Source of the DNA: Chaetorhynchus papuensis
Taxonomy: Eukaryota; Chordata; Aves; Passeriformes; Rhipiduridae
Length of the DNA stretch: 64,000 nt
Reading direction: 5' to 3'
Assembly: GCA_013396525.1 (NCBI GenBank)
Contig: VWYX01000791.1
Coordinates: forward strand, 299,452 to 363,451
Positions within the stretch are counted from its first letter, which is position 1. Each line of letters begins with the position of its first letter. The notes beneath the pieces were generated by a model that did no database searches, had not been told where the DNA came from, and saw nothing but the letters and a program-made list of their open reading frames with translations. The position numbers and the translations under genes are program-made. Shown in pieces: positions 25,110 through 37,813 of this stretch.

Positions 25110-28100
25110 ACTCCTATCTAAATTTTTCAAACTCAAAAAAGTGTCATGCTTTCCTTATTTGTTGCTTGGCATAGAACTTACTCTCACTGTCAATGCACAT
25201 CTTGCTCTCCAGAGAGGTAAAAAGGCTTCTTACAGCATTTCTCCATGTTTTGCAGATACTTTTGGGGAAAGAAGATTAAATATAAAATGCTTTTAGTAAT
25301 GAAAAAAAAAAAAAAACCACCAACTTTTCTCTTTGCTGTCTGCCAGACACTGAATCATTCCTTGTATAGCAGGGATGGTTTCAATCAGAGAGTGCAACAT
25401 TCTCAGCTAAACCTTGTTCCTGAAAATGTGTGTTTTCATTTTTCCGTGAAATTACACTCTTACCCTTCCGCCTGGCTGTGACAGATATAAAGAACACCAC
25501 TCTCCTTTTCCTAAATTTCACAGAAAACCACTGTTATGAAATTTCTATTAATTTTGCTTGCCCTCAAAAAGTCAAAATTTGCATTTAAGTTTTTCATCTG
25601 TGGGCTCTACTATAGCTCTGTAATATGATTGCCCTTTTCATTTCATGTGCACAGTAATTCAGAACAAAAATATTATAGCTCTACACAATTCCATGAATTT
25701 AAAAGTCCCTCTGTTCTCTGAGGTGGAGATCTACTTGTTTTCCAATATATTCTGTCACTGAAGCAATAAAAACCCCTCATCAAACCTGTGCAAATTGCAG
25801 GTTTGTAAGTCTCTAATAAATTCTATATATTCAGCCGTGGGAGTTTTTTGGGATTTCTTTTTTTTCACTAAATTGAAATATCGTAAATGGTTAATTGCTC
25901 TTTAATTAACTTTATTTTGCAGGATTTAATTCTATTATAACTCCTTTTTCAGATATCTTTTATTTATAAGATGTTTCAAACACATTTATCAAGGTTTTTT
26001 TTCCACAGCTGAAGAAAGAATGGTAAAGTTGAGCATTGACTTCATGATGTAAGATGTTATGATAGCAAAAGTATTTTCTTATCTGCTACCTGTAACATTT
26101 GACAAAAATTCTGTAAGACTTTTTTTGTAGTCGACTACTCTTGAAAATTTATTTTTCCCACAAGTGATTGTCAAGTCAGATCTTGGCAACTATACAGACT
26201 GTATTAGAACAAAATTAAAGTGAATGCTGGAAGTGATAACCACTGAAACCATCTTCTAACATGTTTTAAAAGTTTAGTGGATTTTTTCATTACGGATTTT
26301 TTCTTTTAATATTTTGAGGCATATGTAACCAAAAGACACTGCATAATGGCTATAATTTAAATTTTATTTAATCTTTCCACCATATCTTGAAAGGCTGTTT
26401 GATCTTAACATGTTTGCTTGCCAGAGAGAGATGAAGGTTGTGAAATATCTCTTGCTGTTTTTTTTTTTTTAATCTATTAATAGTTATGTAGTTTTGTCAA
26501 AGACCATCTTTCTTTAAGAAAACACAAAAATCAATAATATGTGTTTTGATGAAACTGGGCTCTCAGGAAAAAAGAAAAAAAAGCCACAGACAAGCTATGA
26601 TATTATGTTGCAGCTTTCCTGTTCCTATACTCATTCTGTTGTGCCAACAGACTTCAGCAACAAGCAGAAAGTGTGACAGAGACATCCTGGAATATCACCT
26701 CTTCGGCTTGCAGAGGCTTTTTTTCTCATCAGTGTTGTAAAACTTAAATGCTAGCAGCACTACCTCAGAGAATTACCTCTCTAGTTCTTTTCGAATCCTT
26801 CAATGCCAGATTCCTTGAGAATTGTTTAATTTTTGTTGCTAAGTAAGAAACTGTAAGCCTGAAATCTGATGGGATGTAAACCACATAGCATCTCTCCCAG
26901 CTTTGCCTTCCACTGCCAGATCCAGAACTTGATCCTGAGCTCCCTGAAGAATGAAGGGGGATCAGAAAGATAGGAAGCACACTGAGCAGGGCGCTGGGCA
27001 AACACTGCAGAGCTGAAGGGCACCTGGTGGGTACCATGTGTGTGTTGCAAACCCTTGGCTGCAATGTAGGTTCATCAGTTTGTTGCTGTTAAGTTGCCCA
27101 GGTGGCCATACCTAGGCAGGGAATGCACGACATGATGATTGAAGGGACCAGCATGATGGCCAAAAACCAGCCCATCAACAGGGGATGTGGCTGGCAATGG
27201 ACACAGAGTGGCAGCTGCACACAAATTCACACTCCCCCACATCCCCTCCACCACGGTGTTTTGCTTCTCAGGACTCTGGAATCCAAATAACTCTTCCTTT
27301 TGCATTTAGGTCCTTTTTGTTAAATGCCTTGAATGCAAATCTCAAGTCTTTGTTCTTTGATACCTACTCTCAACACTCTTGAACTAGAAGGTACACTCAA
27401 CTTAGAGATGTGAAAACAACACTGAGAGTGTTTCTGTAAGCACTAAATTAGTATTTATTCAAACAAATCTGCTTTCTGAATCATTGCTCTGTATTAGCTA
27501 CCTATCTAAATCAAAGCCAAGCCCTTTTTTGCCTAGAGATACTAAAAAGTTTATTCTTGTCCTTATCCCTATTTGCTGTAGAGTTTACCATTGATTTTCA
27601 TTTGTCATCCAATGTCTGCATTTCATAACTCATAATTTATAACCACCTCTGTGAAACTCTCAGTTTTTTATAACATACTATATATTTAATATGAGAGAAA
27701 TGCTTTTACTCCTACTACTATTTCCAACAAGGACATTAAGGTTTTATTCCGGGTATATCAGAATGCATTGCTGACAAGCAGAAAGGCACCAATAAATTAT
27801 TCAGGTCATTCTAAGTGAATGCCAATAAAATCTTCATATACAACAGCATTTCTTTTGGAATTTAGCAGTTGAAGCATTACTCTAGTTTTAAGCATTACTT
27901 TTTTGTATAATGGATTCACTTTTCCTCCCCTTTTCTGCATAGGTAGAGCTAGGTGCATTTAACTATCATGAAAGATGAACTAGAAATAATATTAAAAAAT
28001 AAAACTAAAAATAAAAATAAAATCATCATCATCCTTTTCATTCTCTAAAAACAACTAATGAGGAGTTTTCTGCACAGAGCACTGCTGAGAAATACTTAAT

Positions 28101-31100
28101 CTCTCCGGAATACCAAGACATGAAGACATTACATGGCCCTTTAAAGTAAGGTTACTTCTCCTTTGCATTCTCTATACTTTCCAAATTTATAACTATTTGG
28201 GGTCATGATTTCATGAACATTAAACTTGCCTTCAGATTATTCTGCTTCACTGTAGAACACAAGACGTGTATTTGCTGGTGCGTGGTGAAAGTCAAACATT
28301 GCATTTTGAAGAAAGGGCAAAAGGGAATTAAATTAATTGTTCAAGGAAATGCTCATAGAATATTCCTATGTTCACAAAGAAGAACAGATTATTTGGCAGA
28401 TGAACAATGGAAAACAAAATGCATATGATGAGTCCAATTTACTGTATAGACATCAGCATCACACTCATGGTCAGTTTCTTGGCTTTATTATTCTGCAGCG
28501 TGACACAGACACGAAGACATGGGCCTGACCTAGGGCTTTGTGGTCAGTATTGCCCTCAGAGTCCCTGTATGCAGTGCACTACCACTGAAGAAAGAAAATT
28601 CATACCGGGAAATTAAAATTTCAACAATCCTCTGGTACCAGCTTTTTAGGGATCTGTGCTTTTGTTCTGGACAATGTTTTGGATATACATATTGATAAAA
28701 AAGAAAAATGTATGCGCATGTTATCAAATTAGGGTTTAACTTCAGAAGCAAAACGAGATGCTTATAAAGCAGGAATAAAACTATTAATATTAGTCTGATT
28801 AGAGCCTCTCCTCCTCCTCTGACAACCCAATCTTTATAATTGCTCAGTAAGAAGGTTAAATTTTCAAAAACTTCCTGAAATACTGAGTGTGATTTTGATC
28901 TTCGATGTGTGCTTTAAGACTAATTTTTTAGTATTTCATAGACTCAGTGTTTGATTTTTGAGTGTTCAGAAACATATTTTAAAAAATAGCCATGGAATAT
29001 TGGACCAGGCACAGCATGCAATGCCAAAGACCCAGAAAAGTATTTATATCTCCACTGAGATAACAGAAATCATCGCATTTTAAATATGAGAATCAATAAT
29101 TACACACTGCAAGACTAGACTCTAATAATACTTCAGAACAAGTGTTCTTGCTCCATGAACAAGTACGGTAAGAAAAATCACATTAGAAAGAAAGGTGCAT
29201 CTAAAATGCTTCCTTGGCTCCTAGTTTTCATGACTGATGGTCTGGCCTGACTCTCCAAAGCAAATGCTGGTGGCTTGCTACAATGAACTCAGCCTTTGAT
29301 TCACATGTGTTTCTGCTTGTGTTTCTCTTACTTTTGGTTTCTAACAGACACACCACTCCCTATTTTCAAACCCAGAAAACTGACCTAAGCTCAGGAATTC
29401 ATGCTAAATTCTGACATTAACATTACTGAATGTGACCTTCTTACCCCACCAAGCACCCATCATTTCAAATTTTGGTTATTTGTTTGCTTTTCACCACTGG
29501 AACTGGTGGTAAAGGGGAAAGAAAAACTTTCCTGTCTTGTAATGTATCTTTATAATTTTTTTTTTTGTTTTCCTGTAAATGAATTTCTCTCCATTGCTAA
29601 GAGAATCTACAGTATCTATGCTGCTATGAATGCTGTGTTCCGTCCCTAATTATTTGTTGGGGAGAAAATTCTTAAAAATCAGTAAAACTCTTATTACAAC
29701 AGTTCTGATAAAAGTTGTCGTAAAAACTTCTATGTCTTAAAAGGGAAGATATTTGCTTCTAAAACTCTCTTGCTGGAGATGTTTTAGCTACTCAAAACAC
29801 TGCACTGACTACAAAGTGTAGGTGGTAATCTGCCGGTAACCTTCTCTGTTCCTCCCCAAGAGTATATCATGTTCTAGCTATAAAGAAACACTGTTTTAAA
29901 CTATATATATTTTGAGAATTGTTTGAAAACAACAACACAAAAGTTTAATGGCCATTGCATTTCATTGATTCTTTCTACATACATCCTTACTATTTAACAT
30001 GTTGTACCTCAAATTATCTATTTTTAATGAAACTAAATTTACACACCATCTAGTGGTCAGCATGTAACCCTTTCTTTATAAGCTTCCCTGATTATTTTGA
30101 GAGGATCTAATACACTGTTTCTAATAAATACTACATATAAATAAAGCATATTAAGAATATTATGTGTTGAAAAAAAAAATTTAAAAGCCCCTTGTTTTTC
30201 CAAAAGAACAATGAGACACATTTTCTAATACTTTCTTCAGAACTCAGAAGGATGTTAAGGTTGGAACAGATTATGTGTTTTCAACATTCTTTTGAAACTG
30301 GACCAGATGTTGCTCAGTAGTCCATATTATTTTCACGGGTATTTTAAGGAGCATTCTCTCCTTAATGTTTATTCAAAAGATGAGGTCAAATTTCATTTCA
30401 GGGAAAATTTTTATATTATCATTGGCCAATAACACAGAGATGAGCACTTTGTATTTAAAGAACCATATGAAGAAATTATATATTAATAAGCCAAAACATT
30501 TTAAAAAATGAAAAGGAAGATTTGGATTATGAGTTTTAAATTTTAGCTTACCCCATGCAACTGAAAATTGACATGGTTTTGAAAAATTCCTAATTCAAAT
30601 AAATCCTTTTGTTAAAACAGAGTCAAAATGCTTTGCGCATGCAAGTATTCCTTGTTGCTAAGGAACTGGATTCCTAAGAAAGCAGGAATTTGTCTTTTAA
30701 AGCAAATAAAGATAATTTTGTCCTTAGCTTTACTCCAACAATAGGTAAAGAAACTTAATTGAAAACCTGTCCAGGATTTGCCTAACATGCTTCAAAGTAT
30801 GTAAAAAAAATTATTCTGGAATAAGAATTCACAAAGTTGCTTCTGGTCTTTCATAATTCATTAAAGAAATATAGCCTCACTAATATTCATTTACTTATTT
30901 TTCAAAACAGGTTCTAATTTCCATCCATTTTAGCACTCTTCTCTCCTAGTTCAAGTATTTCAAAGCTGAGTGTCTGAATGTTAAAACTCTCTGTTTGAGA
31001 GATGCACAGAATATCTACGTAGCACCCCAAAATATCAACAATGGGCAATCAGCATTGAGCTACAAGAGGTAAGGAAGAATATTACATGTTTCTTTGGCTT

Positions 31101-31249
31101 AACTTCTGTGAATTAGTTAGTGCAGAGTATCCCACAGACTTGTTCAACACCCTCAAGTACCTACTATCATTTAAGACAATGTGCACTTCTTTTGCTAAAA
31201 GAAAAATCACATCAGTTTAAGAGATGGTTGCCACTTCTTGGCCCTAATT
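25110..31249. other. AT-rich non-coding DNA, no gene seen
   Basis: No gene or RNA is recognised. Open frames on opposite strands at 26.77-27.38 kb fall in a slightly GC-raised patch but show no domain or codon bias. An A-run at about 25300-25316 and an AAAT-rich tract at about 27983-28032 followed by a short CAT run are simple repeats. No CR1 or LTR signature was found in this span. Confidence 0.65.
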
Positions 31250-31660
31250 CTGAAAACACTTTTAATGCATTTTATTTCCATGTGGTTTTTCATCTATAAG
31301 GAAAATAGTCCTGATTACCATGAATGTTGTTGCGATAAGAACATTTATATGAGGATCTTCAGTTTTTGTTAAAATGACAGGAGAGGCAGCTTTGAAGTGC
31401 ATCACCATATACCCTTTTTACTTTTTCTCTGTTCAAAAAAAAAAAAAGAATATTTTATGAGCTAACAGAAAATTCTAGTCCCTAATCTCTACATTTATAA
31501 GGTTTCTCAGACATGGTTAAATTGCTTGAGAGCACTGTATGTGTTTTCACATTAAATCTCTGACCTTTATGAGGTTTCCCTGCCACAATTAGTTTTTTAC
31601 TGTGGAAAAAAATAATTAAGTCACTTATTCTTAGAAATAAAGGCTTTAAAATTCTCTCTC
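31250..31660 (-). pseudogene. Decayed C2H2 zinc-finger array
   Basis: Minus-strand translation shows remains of tandem C2H2 fingers. The clearest linker is SEKPYKC (31491-31511), next to the canonical TGEKPYKC. It is followed in frame by RD-stop-G-L-E-F-S-V-S-S, matching C-x2-C-G-K-A-F-S-x-S-S with the second cysteine now a TAG stop (31482-31484). Upstream, GKPHKG (31563-31580) marks a previous finger in which the cysteine is glycine. The phenylalanine at the finger-core position is exactly 16 residues before the next linker's E, as in intact fingers; about 12 bp are lost before it. Downstream, DEKPH (31280-31294) leads to KCFQN with close to normal spacing, and TEDPH (31349-31363) marks another possible linker. 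Stops and frameshifts are numerous, so no product is expected. Parent gene unknown; the match is by consensus recall, not alignment. Confidence 0.5.
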
Positions 31661-32895
31661 TCCCTCTCCTCCCCGCCCCCAATAGTTTACTTTCCTAATT
31701 TTGCATTTCTCAGACTTTATGTTGTAAGGCACCATTATTCCTGCATGATCGGTCTCATATTTTTCATTGTTCTTTCAAAGAACACCCCAAAAAGCTCAGC
31801 AATTACATTCACAATGTACTGACTACTCAGGGTACTCAGATGTCCAAAATAGCAGCTTTCCTGTGCAAATGATAGTAGAGTGATCAAAGTGATCCATAAA
31901 TCTCTTTTCCCACTTTTCATAATTTTTTTACCATTAAAAGAAGCTTTCAAGAAACCTTTTTTCATAGCTGTACTTACACCTTCAATAGCTTGTAATGGAG
32001 GAAAGTAATGGGAACAGCATAATTGCTAGAATCAAGAAAGAACATGTCTCATACTGCACTGTTCAGTCAAGTGGGTGAACAAATGAAGATGGATAATGAT
32101 GAATTAACTCTATCGTGGTGCTGCATTCCTTTCAGCACTCCAACCAGTATTTCACAAAACCTTACACTTTTTCACTACGCGGGGACAGGAGCTGCAGTAT
32201 CACAACAAAACAACCAGCATTAACAGATGACAGTCACCAACAGGTAACTGGAAAGGGCCATTAGACTACTCAGCTGAGACAAAAAGGCAGGGAAAAGGAG
32301 GCAGCCTCTAGGCTCTCTGTTCTGAGACTCAGAAGAGGAATATTCATACTGATACTGGCAACAGAATAGGAAATGTTGTGTTTGTCAGCTAGGAACACAC
32401 AGTGCTGCATTGAGAAGAGAATTGTTAAGCTGCTGCTTTCCTCCTCTTTGGGAAGGAGAGGAAGATAACAGGCTTCCTGTGTGACTTTCAGGGGACTATT
32501 TGGGATATTGGCTAATACACAGCAAAAATTCTTAATTCATATTTAGAGCCTTTAGTTGCAAGCATAATTTACGCATTAAAATGAGATAGCTTTATTTATC
32601 CAAAATTAGGCTATGTGATTGCTTCTTTTTTTCTTCTTCTTTTATTTTAAGGTAAAGAAGAAAACAAGTGATAGGCAACACTCCCCTTGTTAGAAAAACA
32701 CGTGCAACAAATGTACAGATTAACTCACTTATTTGGCTGAGCAATGAAGAGTAGCAATTTGTCTCCAGCCAAGGGTATTTAAAGTATATGGAATTTCTGC
32801 AACACGGTGAGAAAGAAACCGCAGGAAAAACAATTCTTTTGAGGTACCTCATTCCTTCACACTGAGTCCAATGACCAATGTAATAATGAAACTCA
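31661..32895. other. AT-rich non-coding DNA
   Basis: No gene or RNA is seen. The region just right of the zinc-finger relic (31681-31740, minus strand) has a faint EK...C...GK-like string that could be a further decayed finger, but it is too weak to annotate. A minus-strand open frame at 32592-32975 is partly antisense CR1. Confidence 0.55.
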
Positions 32896-33403
32896 CAGAG
32901 AGTGCTGTGTCCATCTCTGGGGCCCCCAAGATAGAAAGGACACAGACCTGTTGAAGCGAGTCCAGAGGGCCACAAAGATGATCAGAGGGAGGGAGCACTT
33001 CTCCTATAAAGACAGGCTGAGAGAGCCGGGGTTGTTCAGCCTGGGGAAGAGAAAGCCCCAGGGAGACTTTAGAGCACCTTCCAGTAACTAAGGGGAGGTC
33101 TACAAGAAAACTGGAGACAGACTTTTCACAAGGGAATGTAGTGATATGACAATGGGAAATTACTTTAAATCGAAAGAGGGCAGATTTATATTAGAAAGAA
33201 ATTATTCACTGTTGGGGTGATGAGGCACTGGAACAGGTTGTCCAGGGAAGCTGTGGATGCCGCATCTCTGGAAGTGTTCAAGGCCAGTTTGGACGGGGCT
33301 CTGAGGAACTTGGTCTAGTGGAAGGTGTCCCTGCCCATGGCAGGGGGCTTAGAAGTAGATGATCTTTAAGGTCCCTTCCAACCCAAACCATTCTATGATT
33401 CTA
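32896..33403 (+). mobile_element. CR1 LINE, 3' end with reverse-transcriptase tail
   Basis: This is a 5'-truncated CR1 retrotransposon, as is usual for CR1. The first 190 bases translate to the C-terminal tail of its polymerase: DLLKRVQRATKMIRG, then EHFSYKDRLREPGLFSL, ending at a stop. The 3' part carries the CR1 landmarks: CACTGGAACAGGTTGTCCAG near 33231, GTCTAGTGGAAGGTGTCCC near 33313, CCCTTCCAACCCAAACC near 33373 and the terminal ATTCTATGATTCTA. It keeps the coding frame for several dozen codons, so it is less decayed than the other CR1 pieces here. No poly-A tail is expected or seen. Confidence 0.97.
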
Positions 33404-34842
33404 AATATCTGAGATTATGCAGTCTGCTTTTTTCTAGGTATACAAAATAAAACAAAAAGGAAAGATGACCTTTAAATAATTAATGTAGTTATTGTTGCAG
33501 TTGGCAATTTGAAGTGTATCAGAAGACTTTGAAGATATATACTCACCATTATTTGTAATGACAGCTTTGTTTCCCAGTGCCTCTGCAAAAGAAAAATTTA
33601 CCTTCATTGCCCTAAGCCATAATCCAAGAAAAGTCCAACTAATGACTAAGAATAGCAATACAGCACACTCAAAACACTTTTTTTTCTACAGTCTGTTTAC
33701 TGCAGACACATACTATGAAGGAGTTGATTGTATTTTTTCATCTGGAGACATGGCCTTTCTAGTCTAGTTCTGCTACAAGTCACTAAAGATGTAATAAACT
33801 CTGCTTTGTCCCATCCCCCCAAACTCTTAGCCTAAAATATCACAGCTGGCACTGGATCTCCTTGAACTGACCCAGCTCAGGCCCTCCTTCTGCTGGAAGG
33901 AACAGTAGCCAACAGAGTAAGGACCCATAACCAAGTGTGGATTTGGTCATGTTTGGCTAATGGTTTGGCTAAGGTGCTTGCTGAGGTTCGTTTGTTGGCC
34001 AAATTTGCCACATGGAAAAATTGTGGACGCCAAAAGTTCCGTGTTTTCACTAATTAAAATTAAGGTGAAGATTTTGGTGGTGGTGGCCTTTTTGTTGTTT
34101 GTTGTTTTGATGAACTACTGGCACTATCATGCATACTTCTTCATGAATTTATTAAGGACCTGACAAAGCATTTACATGAGTAACTCTCAATGAGTTTTCC
34201 ACATACAGCAACTAACACTTGGAACCACCAAATAGTTTGGCCCAGAGACCAGTGCTGACCCAACTGAGAACAAAAGCGTTGAATTTTTTTTTCTTGTTTC
34301 TATCCTAACAAGTGTAACAAAAATTTTCTCTATAAATCACAGTTCAGCACTTGGGGAACTAAAGAACACAGGTTTAATTCAGCAAGCTGTCTGCATGAGG
34401 AATTACCACAACAGTCGGTACACTTTGCTTCATGAGGGCGTGAAGATCATCTTTCATGATTTTCACTGTCACCATGTAGATACCCATGGGGTCAGATTCT
34501 GAGTTAATATCAAAGATGAAAACCAGCTGCAGATGTAGCTGCCAAGGAATTCAGTCTTGCGCTTACTACTGATTCTGAGTTTAACTTATATAATGACTGT
34601 TAATTATTTGAGAATTCATAAATATGTTTTCTTTCAAATGTTTGCTCAAGAAAATACATAAAAGCACCTGTGGCAAAAATAATTAAGAGTCAAAAATTAA
34701 ATACAGAAAATTTAACTTTAAANNNNNNNNNNNNNNNNNNNNNNNNNNNNNNNNNNNNNNNNNNNNNNNNNNNNNNNNNNNNNNNNNNNNNNTTATGTAC
34801 CTTCATATGCATCTTTTAAAAATGGTTGTGAAGTAGATTTAA
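33404..34842. other. AT-rich non-coding DNA containing a small assembly gap
   Basis: No gene, RNA or transposon is recognised. A 70-base gap lies near the end. Open frames of 60-75 codons look random. Confidence 0.65.
34723..34792. other. Assembly gap (70 N)
   Basis: Seventy undetermined bases with AT-rich flanks. No LTR or satellite sequence is seen at its edges. Confidence 0.99.
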
Positions 34843-35266
34843 CTTCAAATTATTAAACAAAAAGGAATTAACAAGTCTGTAGGAGTAATTGAATTGACTC
34901 AATTATTGGTAAAACTGTCAGAAGATAATAATCTTCCTCATTCTACTGAATTGACTAAATTGGCAAATGAGCTGAAAAACTGGCAAAGTTGAACGGGTTT
35001 CAAAAATCCTCTGGTGCTTGAGGAGATCAGGATTTATTTTCTTATTTTATAATAACCTGTGTCTAGATCCAGTAATTACAGGAAACACCCTCAAAATCAT
35101 AGGGAAGAACAGCCAACAAGATGCTCTGAAGAAAGAAAACGAAAGCCTACTTGGGTCAAAAAGTGACTTCACAGCTCTCCAATGCAAACAAACATCTAAA
35201 GTTAAACAATTAGCTGCTTGTATAAGTAGCCTGGAAAAAAATGCAACTTGGTTTCAAACATGCCAG
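34843..35266 (+). other. Two adjacent coiled-coil-like open frames, unproven
   Basis: Frame one (34843-34989, 49 codons, no ATG needed) reads like a helical protein, with segments such as VIELTQLLVKLSE and STELTKLANELKNWQ, before a TGA. Frame two (about 35082-35266, shifted by one base) includes DALKKENESLLGSKSDF and SKVKQLAACISSLEKN. In it, hydrophobic residues recur every seven positions (L, L, F, then L, L after one gap) with a second set four positions after, a coiled-coil pattern. Frame two is bounded by a possible acceptor (TTACAG, ending 35081) and a possible donor (CCAG|GTACTG, 35267). No family is recognised. AT-rich DNA can produce such frames by chance. A pair of exons or a frameshifted pseudogene of a coiled-coil gene is possible but not shown. 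Confidence 0.2.
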
Positions 35267-37813
35267 GTACTGTCTATTTGTTCCACAATTTTCAGCTCTG
35301 ACCACTCACATTGGTTTTTATTTCTCTTTGCAAATGAGGAGAACTAATCACACAGTTAAAATTTCAGCAGTTGAAGCAGGAGCAGCAAAACTAGGTCTTG
35401 TTTACAGGAGGGTATGTTATCTCCTGGCCTTCATTTCCTTTCAGAAGAAGCAGCAGAAAGCAGGAGGGGAGCTTTCCCAGACAGGGCTCTGCCTCTTTGT
35501 AAACACAGTGCTGCTGAATTTGGGCAGTGCTGCCTATGAAGGTTAAAACTGAACACCGTCCTCCCTCCAATTTTAGGTGGTTTTTTTAATCTTTTTTTTT
35601 TTTAACTCTTCCAGAAACCTTTCCCACTCACTCAGTCCCAGAGCTTCAATGCCAGCTGTGCTATGAAGCAACTACAATTTGAAAGTTGTGGGTACAGACA
35701 CCTGTGCCTTCCATGTAAGTCTATCCAAGGTGCACAACAAAAGTTCTGGGGAGGAAATGGTTTGGTACTCCCAAGTCATGGGTTACAGAAAATAGGTTGC
35801 CCAAGAGACCAAATAGAATTTGTCTGCTCCTTACCGCAGTCTGCAGAAAGGCATGAGCTTGTTTGTTGTAAAAATAGAAATAAAAACTCAAATGTAGTCT
35901 TCCATGGCCACTCTCAAAATTACTTGCGTGAACTGAACCACGTATCATCTTCCAACATTAGACATGAGAAAAATTCCACACAAATGGTAAAGAGATAAAA
36001 AGTATATTTTTCCCATTCCATCATAAAGCAGGAGATTAATGTGTTACATGAGCATCACAGGAGAGAGGTGAGCTATAGAATAAGCTGTGTGAAATTAAAA
36101 AATTGCCAAGGGAGAAAGGTATATTGAAAGATAAAGTGAGTGAAATCAGTGTTAAAGGCTGCCCATGGAATATGGAGGGATGATGAATTGCACTTCTTTC
36201 ATTACAGCTCTCCTATGATACTAAGATAGGAAATAAAGTTTCCAACCCTAGTAATTGGAATGTTTGCAGGACACTAAAAGAAGATTCAGAGATTTCATTT
36301 CCTCTTCTTCCTGCACTGCCATGCCCTGAGAAGGGCTCATCCCTAGAGAAGTGCAGATAATATTGTTGACAACACCACCTTTAAAAGAGATTTGTGGTCT
36401 AACCTGCTTAAAAAATAGGAAAAATTGGTGCTCTTTCAAGGTCCTTTCCAGACACAGGCAATATACATGAGCCCTGCTGCCCTCATGCTTACAGGAACTA
36501 CCAGTAGCCCTGTCACCAAAAACAGCAGGGAAAACCCTTGTCTGCATCTCTGATATAAGAGCTCTGGTCATATCAACCACTCTCACTCATTTTTCATTCT
36601 AAGTTCTAAATCTAAATTAATTCTTTTTAATATATTATCAACACTGAATATTCATAACAGAGCTACATAGTTAGAATTAGCGATATTTTTCAGTATTTCA
36701 GAAACAGAGAAACCTCATGAATGCTCTCTTACTTTAAAGCTGGATTGGTTTTAGATGTCACATGTTTAGGAGTTACATGTCGCTCTTTTGCACCAAATCT
36801 CATCACAGCCTGACCTCTGAAAGCAGTTCAGAGGAGTTATTTTTATTATTTTTATTATTTTTATTATTTTTATTAGTTTTATTATTCTTATTATTAGGAA
36901 AAGAGACACATAAATGTATCCACTACACACTGTAACCACTCACAATTTTTGCAGACTTGATATGCCCACAGAGAATATGGAAAATTAATCATTTTTTTCA
37001 TTATAGAAACCAAAGCAGCCAGAAGTTTGAAGTACAGTTAAGTATAATTCCCCTCCATCACTTAAAAGAGCACTACAATAACATCTGTAAAGACAACAAA
37101 AAAGCTTTAAATTCCAAAAGAACAGAGCTTTATTGAAAGACTAATGTGAAATAATAATGAGCTTTTTTAAACTGAGAAATCTCCAGTGACTTGTTCAGAC
37201 AGCCTAGAACTACATGGGGGATAACTGTCCCTGCTCTTGCACACTGTGTCCTTGCCAGTGGGTCCTTACTTCCTGGCTTGATTTTAGATGAATCAACAAC
37301 TTGAAGTTGCAGCAAATGCTACACAGTCCTGTCTTGTCCTTAGAAAGGTTATTTTCCTTGATTGTGATAACTGGCTTCCTAACTCTCAGCAATCCCTTTT
37401 CCTCAATCTGAGAAATTTCTCAGTCCACAGGCTTCCAGACATTTTTGAGGAGGCTGTTCTCCACAGCCCGTGAAAACCTCTCTCTTCCTTACTAATTGTT
37501 TCTACAGGAGAAATCCCACCTTCCTTTCATAGGCACTGACATTTTAAATTTTAATTTTCAATTTAAAGGCATATCATATGAACAGCAAATTAAAGTGTCC
37601 ATTTTTCCATGTCCATAAGACTAAAGGCTTCTATAGTCCCATATATTGCTATTACTGGCATCCAGAGTTTAAACTTTTTTTCTTTTAAGACCTTGCAGAA
37701 TAACCTGTCTTGTCTCATCTTCAAGACATTTTGCCCCCTAGAAGCACAGGTGCATGTTGAATTTCCAATCCCCCAGTTAATCTCTGTTTCAGGCTCAGAC
37801 TGGTTCATGGTCA
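35267..37813. other. AT-rich non-coding DNA
   Basis: No supported gene, RNA or transposon. Open frames on the + strand at 35241-35546 and 35663-35998 have no domain, codon signature or homologue that I know. A pentamer/nonamer T-rich repeat is listed separately. Confidence 0.6.
36837..36896. repeat. (TTTTTATTA)n short tandem repeat
   Basis: Four to five copies of a 9-bp T-rich unit followed by degenerate copies. Confidence 0.9.

Noticed and set aside
32592..32975. 127-codon minus-strand frame
   Set aside because: Its start is antisense to the CR1 copy and the rest is random AT-rich sequence.
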